Positions 57,291 through 64,000 of a DNA stretch of 64,000 bases are shown piece after piece. Positions within the stretch are counted from its first letter, which is position 1; each line of letters begins with the position of its first letter. Location of the stretch: contig NC_085925.1 of NCBI RefSeq assembly GCF_035222485.1, positions 1,798,001 to 1,862,000 on the forward strand. The letters run 5' to 3'. Position numbers and translations under genes: made by a program. The notes below the pieces were generated by a model, which saw only the letters and a list, made by a program, of their open reading frames with translations, was not told the origin of the DNA and made no database searches. This stretch comes from Podospora pseudoanserina (lineage: Eukaryota > Ascomycota > Sordariomycetes > Sordariales > Podosporaceae).

Positions 57291-59409
57291 ATGACCGAAA
57301 TCGTAATGAGCCAGACACCGCCGATTCTGCATGGCCCTTCAGAAAAGGAACGGAAATATGATCGTCAGCTTCGCCTATGGGCTGCCAGTGGCCAAGCTGC
57401 CCTCGAGTCAGCCAATATCTTGCTGGTGAACTCTGGCCCTGGCACAGTGGGTGTTGAGACTTTGAAGAACCTGGTGTTGCCAGGTACGTTTACTCGCTCT
57501 TATATCTCATGGTATGAGTTTGAAGCTAACATATGTATCCAGGAATTGGTCGCTTTGCCATTTATGATGAAGCCAGGGTCGAGGAAGCAGACTTGGGCGT
57601 CAACTTCTTTCTGGATGAGGACAGCCTGGGAAAGCTGAGGTCAGAGAGTCTCACAGGACATCTGTTGGAGTTGAACCCAGAGGTCCAGGGTGACTGGTAT
57701 CCGAATGAGGTAGGTGGACTCATCCGTGACTCTCAGTCAGTTATCACGCTGTAAGTGTGAGCTCTCATCACACAACTATACTCACATACGGTGGTGGTGA
57801 ATATAGAATGTCAAGACTTTAGACTCCCTCCTCACGTGTTCCCCCGTCTTCACAACCATCATATATACACACCCCATCACACCAGAGAACCTCTCGCTTC
57901 TGGAATCACATGGGCAACAACACCAAACCCCGCTGGTGGCGATACACTCCGCTGGCTTCTACTCTTACTTCCGCATCAACCTCCCAGGAGCTTTCCCCAT
58001 CGTCGATACACATCCAGACGAGACAGCCACGACAGACCTTCGCCTCCTCAACCCATGGTCTGAGTTGGCTGTGTTCGCGGAGGAGCTAACGAAGAACATT
58101 GATGATCTGTCTGACTTCGAGCATGGTCATCTGCCTTATGTCGTGATATTGCTCCACTATCTTGAGAGATGGAAAGCGGAGCACGATGGCAGCTACCCCT
58201 CAACCTACAAGGAAAAGACCGAGTTTCGTCGGATAGTCCAGGGCGCGGCGAGGACCCAGAATGCCGAGGGTGGCGAAGAGAACTTTGATGAAGCGGCTGC
58301 TGCCGTGCTCAAGACCCTTGTGGTGCCATCACTACCGTCGGGGTTGAATGAGATCTTCGAATACGAGCGCACAAACCCAGTAAGTCACAACCTTGGTTGG
58401 AGAGATGGGCCACCCCTCTTTCGTGATGGTGTCGTCGTCGACAGCTACCCCTCTTTGATGAACGTGTCAGGCAGATGCTGACGAGGCTGTCCCAGGCGGA
58501 GCAAAAGTCCGGGTTCTGGGTGATCGCCGACGCGGTCAAGGCCTTCTACGAGAAGCACAAGTGCTTACCCCTCCCGGGGAAAGTCCCTGACATGAAGGCC
58601 CAGTCCAAGGTGTACATTCAGCTCCAGAATATCTACAAGGCAAAGGCACGCAAGGATGCTGCTGAGATCTTGGAAACCGTCCAAGCCACGGCCGGTGGCC
58701 AGACCATCGATCCCGCAGAAGTGGACCTCTTCTGCAAGAACGCAGCCTTTGTCAAGCTCATCAACGCAACGACGGGGAAGATCAGCAGGGCAGATCGCTT
58801 GAAGGAGGTAGCAGGTGAGTTCCCACAATATTCCCCATTCCCGTCCGTGGTTGTCGTCGAGGACGACATACCCCTCCCCATATTGGCCACTCCAGACGTC
58901 CATTGGGCGCGCGGAGGGGCAAGGTCATGAGACGAGGAGGGTGTGACAGGAACGAGGAAATTCGGACGAAGAAAGAAACGAGAGAAAAAGAAAGGCTGGC
59001 TGACAATAGAGTGCCATTTTCGCCACTCACTTTTACAGCCCAAGAGTTTCGTAACGACGAGCAAGCCGAAATGACCCTCCAGCCACTCTCGCTTCTCCCA
59101 ATTTATCTCGCCATGCAGGCAACAACCCACCAAGTTGAGACAGAAGACGGCCGCGGCTGGCCTAGACAAGAGGAGGTATTGGCAAGGGTAGCCAAGATGG
59201 TGCCCGGGGCAGAAGAGAACGAGAGGGTTCGCCAAGCGGTGGAGGAGGTGGCTCGCGCCGAGGGGGGCGAGCTGCACAATGTTGCTGCGCTGACGGGGGG
59301 GATGGTGGCGCAGGAGATGATCAAGATTATTACTAAGCAGTATATCCCTATTGATAATACTTGCTTATTTGACGGCATTAGCAGCCGGTGCCAGATCCTT
59401 CGCCTATAG
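57291..59409 (+). CDS. ULA1: NEDD8-activating enzyme E1 regulatory subunit (ULA1/NAE1)
   Basis: Exons 57291-57483, 57543-57709, 57807-58379, 58496-58814 and 59039-59409, 540 residues. The adenylation-domain start [20 protein letters not shown] and the [24 protein letters not shown] nucleotide-binding turn, then [20 protein letters not shown], define the E1 regulatory half. [51 protein letters not shown] and the C-terminal [18 protein letters not shown] are all typical NAE1 blocks. Ula1 pairs with Uba3, which holds the catalytic Cys, to activate NEDD8/Rub1 for cullin modification. Exon 4 uses the acceptor after CTGACGAGGCTGTCCCAG because only this one keeps phase. Confidence 0.94.
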
Positions 59410-62400
59410 GGTATCGGGGAAGGAGGGCGGGATGTATTATGGGGAGCAGGGGATCAGCAACAGGTGATGGGGGAGGTGGATCAGCAGCAGGAAATTGAAG
59501 GGGTAGTGGTGGTAATGGATGGTGATGATGATGGGGTGATGGTGAAAGAGGCAAGAGGGAAGAAGAGAAGGGGGGGTGAGCTGGAGCTTGTGGATATGGG
59601 TAGGGAAAGGGAAGCGCCGGCGTTGCGGCTGGCGAAAAAACTGGAGGAGAAGGAGCCTGAAGGGGGTGCTAGCCGGCCTGGGCTTGCTGGGCTCGCCAGT
59701 AGGGAACTCAAGGGAGACGCCTGCTTCTTGTGTGAGGAGGATGAGGAGGAGGAGACATGATTGGATCTGGGCTTCCCTTTCCTGCTTGGTGAGGTGCTGG
59801 ATATGGGGAGTGAAGGGCAGGCTGAGAATAGAAATCAAGGGAAACGAGGGGAAGGAAGGGTGTATCTGCCGTCATCATAGAGTACTCTATAGAATGGGGA
59901 GAACAGAACAGAAGAGCAGAGCAGAGCTAAATAACGTCAGGGACCCTCATATGGTGGCCAGGCCAAGAAATTATTGTGGTATCTTTGATAAGGAAGTGGT
60001 TGGCTGATAGATGGATGATAAGCAGCAGCAGTTTCAACGATCGTGTTTGGCCATGAGCTGTTTGCATCATCGCATGTCTGTTCTGTAAGTACCCGTCAGC
60101 CAGTCAGTCGGGTTCGTCACCCAGTTAGAATCTCACATTTGTTTTCGTCTTTGGATCAGGCTGATATCAAACAAAATGACAATGACGACGCGGTTGGTGT
60201 GTTGTGTGTGTGTTTCATTGGAGGTTTTTCTTTTCGGCATTGAAGGGTAGCTGTTCCGATGGAATATCCCGCTTGGCTAGGTACATGTGTTTGTTGGGCT
60301 TTTTATGCAAAATTCAGGTACGGATAACTGCTTATGCAGGGTGGTTTTCTAATTCTTTTGCACATCACACTAGATACCAAGACACCGTAGCTACGCTTTT
60401 CTTCCATTCGTTCTATTCCGTTTTAGTACTTGGTGTTTGGGGTCATGTTGGGGAAAATGAAGGGACTTGCTCCTGGTGGAGATTGGAGATTGGAGAGAGA
60501 GAGAGAGAGAGAAAGTTGGGGTATGACGATACCCAAATGGGTGATAGTTTTGTGGAAGAGACAAGTCGAGTGATATGTTGGGTCTGCTCCATCTAAAAAA
60601 TGATGTTTTTGTTTGTTTGTGAAAGCTACTCTGCCTTGTTGCTGTCAATGTCATCGTCAGTGTGTCTCGTTTGTGTCTTTGCATATACATATATGCATGT
60701 ATATGTAGGTAGGCAGAGATGCAAGGCAACAAGCAAGTAACCAGCAGCAGCATAGTCACCGTTTTGTCTCTTTTCAGCTGGCTACCCTTCCCCAAAATGA
60801 ACAAAAATTGTGGATTTGGGAGACTGGATTCACTGCTTTGGTAATAGTCTGACAGACTTTTCTGGCAGGCGTAGTATCCTGGGCCGCCTTTTTTGGGACC
60901 GTCATCGTCGAATCTGGCGTGGTGTCTGGCATCTTGTTGAGTACTACACCAGCCAATGGGACCAGTTCGTTTTCAGGCATCCTCTTCAGCCTTCCCGTTT
61001 TTCGATGCAGACCTGGTAAACCAGGTTAGGTCACCCGGTTTTGCAGATACCTTCTGCTTCCCTTGATTCCCTCTGTAAACAGTACGGGTACAACGCAACC
61101 CGCTCGGCTGCTGTCGGTTGGGCTCAGGGGATGAGGAAAACGGGCAATTCAGAAGAGAGAAAAAAACCTGGAAGTAGTACTAATGCAGACTGCAATTGGT
61201 AGCTTGCCATGGCATGGCATGGCACATGTATGGTATATGCAAAATGCAGCTACTGTCTGCAGCAAGCCAAAGACCGTTGCGACCAAGATTTCAGCCATTT
61301 CTCACCCACATATTTCTTTTCGGACCGCAGAGCCTGGGTGGCACCCTTTCGTTTCTGCTTCTGGTTGGAGAGTGGGCCACTGAAAGGCAGCTCATGTGTA
61401 TGTAAGCATGCGCCGGCCCTGCGTGTCGGCCTCGTTTGTCGATGTTGTCTGTATGTATGTCCGCACGTGCATGCTCAGCGTCTAGCCCAACCTGATGTAG
61501 CGAGAGAGTGGTTGTAAACGAAAATTTTCGGCTGGACCTCAGCATGTAGGACCTGAGGCGATGCCTCTGGCGCTGCCCCATCTGAACCAGATGTCGAGGC
61601 AAGTTGGTGAGGAATATTGTGTCCTTTGGTCTTGTTGTGTTCACCTCAGACTACCAGAGAATATGGAAGCCGAAGCCGCTTTTCCGGTCCTCATGATGGC
61701 CCGGTGGGTGGGAAGTGAGGTTGTGAGACATGCTTCTGGCACGATGTCGACGTTCTGGTCCTGAAATCTCCGAGTAGGAGGTGAGGGAATTGATGTAAGC
61801 CACAGAAACCAGGTGACTTCGACCTCATGTTGTGCGGCCTGAGAATGAGAGTGAAATCTGGGGATGGCGGTGGGCGGTATCGAAGCCACAATTCTGGGGT
61901 GACCTTGCTGAGCCCGTCTTGCCAACCCTGTCGTCTGGCGGACCGCTGTAGCGGTTATTCCGAGGGCCATCCGGAAGTCTGGCGTGAGGAGGCCGATGGG
62001 AAAGGTGTAACTCACTACATTAGCTGCATATCAAGAGCTGGCCCTGTCATGAAGTTGCTCTTGGCGCCCATGTCAAGTTTGACAGATGGAGCACGAACTA
62101 GCATACCTGTTAGAGGTGTGGCAGCATGCATCAGCCTCGCTTGTAAGATGCGAGATGTCAGTTGTCAGAGGCTGCGGGATATAGGAAGAAAAAGCAGGAA
62201 TATTCCAGCAAGAAGTGTAAAACTCAAACAGAAGCGGGAGTAAAATGATGTAGGGGTCAACAGTGGAGATAAGTAGACATAGGTTTGACCACTGACAGGT
62301 CTTGATGGTGTAAATACACGCGTACGTTGATATGACTCTATCAGTCCAGGGGTGCATTATGTTTTGATCGGCCAAACAACCTGTTCGGCACCGTGTCATG

Positions 62401-64000
62401 CAAAAAACTGGGCACATGGAAATGCGTAGGGGCAGTGATGTTTAGGTGATACAGGCACGGCATCGCGCAACTAGGACAAGGCCAGGACGGGAAAGATAGA
62501 AGTTGGTCCTGGAATTTCCAAACTTGTTCTTCCGGCCGGCGACAGGAGCAGATGCGATAGGTTCGTGCTGTGTCCCGGCCGCCTTGTTGGATGACCTCGG
62601 TACGTTTTGTGGTTTTGAAACCGGTATAGCTTGTAGCTGGTTCCCCGCGAATTCATGTCCGTAGCACATCGCATGCGCAGAGACAACCTGAGTGGAAGTG
62701 TCCGGCTCCGCGGCGATACCAACCCGCCCACCCGTCGTGTCGTCAGGTGCCATGCGGAGCATGCCCGCCCCATGCCATGACTGACCGCAACTTAGGATTT
62801 GATGCCGACCACAGCCGCGGCATGTGTTGCTACGAGCCTCATCGATATCGCCGCGACAGCTCATGGCGATGGTTGATCAATGCGGTGACTACACCTTGGC
62901 GTCTCAGTTGTGGTTGACCCCTCCATCACCTCGAAGAAGAGGGTGGGCAGGAAAATAGAACGAAGGCATGGACACGGGATCCGAGAAAGGAAATCCAGAC
63001 ACCCATCGGTCACTGACGGCTAGAGATGGGATTGGGATAGTGAATGGCATGGCCAAATTAATTCAGAACAGCCGAGTTAATATCGACGATTCTGCGCTGT
63101 CCACTGAGACGGCCATGAGTGATAATTGCTGCATTCCTGCTCCTTCTCCTCCTTCCTTCTCTGATGGTCTGACCAACACTGGATGAGATCAGTCGGCTCC
63201 TGCAATCTTGATCGGGGAAGGGTGAAGGTGTAAGGTGTCTGTGCGGTGCTATCTCCGGCGTTAAGAGCAGGGTAAAAGTCGACTAGACTCGTCGAGACTG
63301 GCGGTTAATATGACGTGAACCCAACGGCGGTGATGTTTGGTCGTGCTGATTTGCTTCTCGCACGAGTGGATGTTTGTGGGGAAGAGCCGGTGTGTTAAGC
63401 CACATCTGGGTTGGCGTGCGCCACCGCTCGAGCTTAAGTCAGAGGGTTAAGCACCCTTGTAGACAGGTCCGATGAGACATCCACCAACCTTCATTGATGA
63501 TGCTGCACACCTAGCTGTGTTTGGCATGTGTCACCGACGAAGGATAATTAGCAGTTGACAGGTCCCCTACGCTAGAGAGATCGAGACTCTCGTCGTCGAT
63601 GTGGAGGTTGTGGCACCAAATCTATACGAGTGCAACCGCAGAGAATGACCACGTTGGGCCAATATGTTTGATGCCAGGAATAGAGTCATCACTGAGGAGA
63701 TCGACGACTGGACCTGACTGAATGGGCAAGACACAGGCGCACATGGCCCTCGATCAGGAAAGACGAAAAGAGGGAAGAGACAGCAACGACAAGCAGCCGA
63801 CGACGACGCTAGGCTTGCTTTGCCGACATTCCAGGCGGTGCTGCACCTCTGATTGGCTGACGAGAATGTGGGGAAATAACGTTGGCTGCCGGCCTTCGGC
63901 GCCTTGGCGGCTGTTTGAACTGCACTCTTGCGAAGCTCACAGAGATCTCGCTCTGCAGTAATCATCAGAGAAAAGAGGGTGTGCTGGTGAGGCAGGGATC
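59410..64000. other. right-end gene-poor region
   Basis: 4.6 kb without a convincing gene. The first 350 bp is strikingly purine-rich on the plus strand and holds an open frame (59464-59760) of Glu/Asp/Lys/Gly composition that may be no more than bias. Other frames (for example 62442-62864 and 63567-63965 on the minus strand) have no recognisable features. A (GA)n run lies at 60493-60512. Confidence 0.45.
60493..60512. repeat. (GA)n microsatellite
   Basis: About ten GA units in intergenic DNA. Confidence 0.9.

Noticed and set aside
57710-57806. In-frame extension [14 protein letters not shown] in ULA1 intron 2 as an exon
   Set aside because: It ends in TAA and its own GTAAGT donor is out of phase with the next exon; skipping it gives the normal family length.
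62442-62864. 140-codon minus-strand frame in the right end
   Set aside because: No recognisable motif; a second overlapping frame on the same strand is equally open, as expected by chance in GC-rich DNA.
1-64000. CRISPR arrays, bacterial operons, phage or intact transposons
   Set aside because: The window is clearly eukaryotic with spliced genes; no transposase, reverse transcriptase, integrase motifs or long terminal repeats were seen.

Overview
This window is nuclear DNA from a filamentous ascomycete, most likely a sordariomycete (Sordariales-like). The evidence is dense protein-coding genes on both strands, mostly short GT-AG introns (46-116 nt, two longer) with CTAAC/CTGAC branch sites, a GC-rich coding style, an intron-containing tRNA gene, a solitary 5S rRNA gene of the dispersed type known from Neurospora and relatives, and families restricted to filamentous fungi (GEgh16/GAS-like secreted protein, Anp1-type mannosyltransferase, STAND-type N-terminal domain joined to ankyrin repeats). 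The species cannot be fixed from the sequence alone.

Left part (1-8 kb), metabolic and secreted functions: a single-pass membrane protein, two divergent flavin oxidases (a sarcosine-oxidase-like gene that is broken as sequenced, and an intact flavin amine/L-amino-acid oxidase), a small cysteine-containing secreted protein, and an SDR dehydrogenase. A tRNA-Gln(UUG) gene with a 19-nt intron lies at 8.1 kb.

Central part (10-45 kb), a housekeeping block rich in RNA and membrane-traffic functions: a small hypothetical protein, SYF1, V-ATPase subunit D, a U1A/U2B''-type snRNP protein, a multi-pass membrane RING protein of the Asi type, tRNA-splicing endonuclease subunit SEN34, ELP4, RPB8, a Nudix hydrolase, OPI10/Hikeshi, apyrase YND1, exosome subunit MTR3, mannosyltransferase ANP1, the GEA/GBF1 Arf exchange factor and an SGNH/GDSL hydrolase. 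Several neighbours are divergent pairs with short shared promoters (SYF1/VMA8, ELP4/RPB8).

Right part (45-64 kb), gene-poor and accessory: a degenerate 222-bp tandem repeat array, AT-rich DNA, a STAND-like N-terminal domain plus ankyrin-repeat pseudogene with three in-frame stops, the 5S rRNA gene, a GEgh16-type secreted protein, and a divergent pair of the meiotic RING protein HEI10 and the NEDD8 E1 subunit ULA1. The last 4.6 kb shows no convincing gene.

A recurring oddity is that four genes (FAD oxidoreductase, VMA8, the Asi-like RING gene and the ankyrin gene) each need exactly one extra base to read through, three of them inside purine homopolymer tracts. This looks more like systematic homopolymer under-calling in the assembly than four independent mutations. 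The substitution-type stops in the ankyrin gene are not explained by it.
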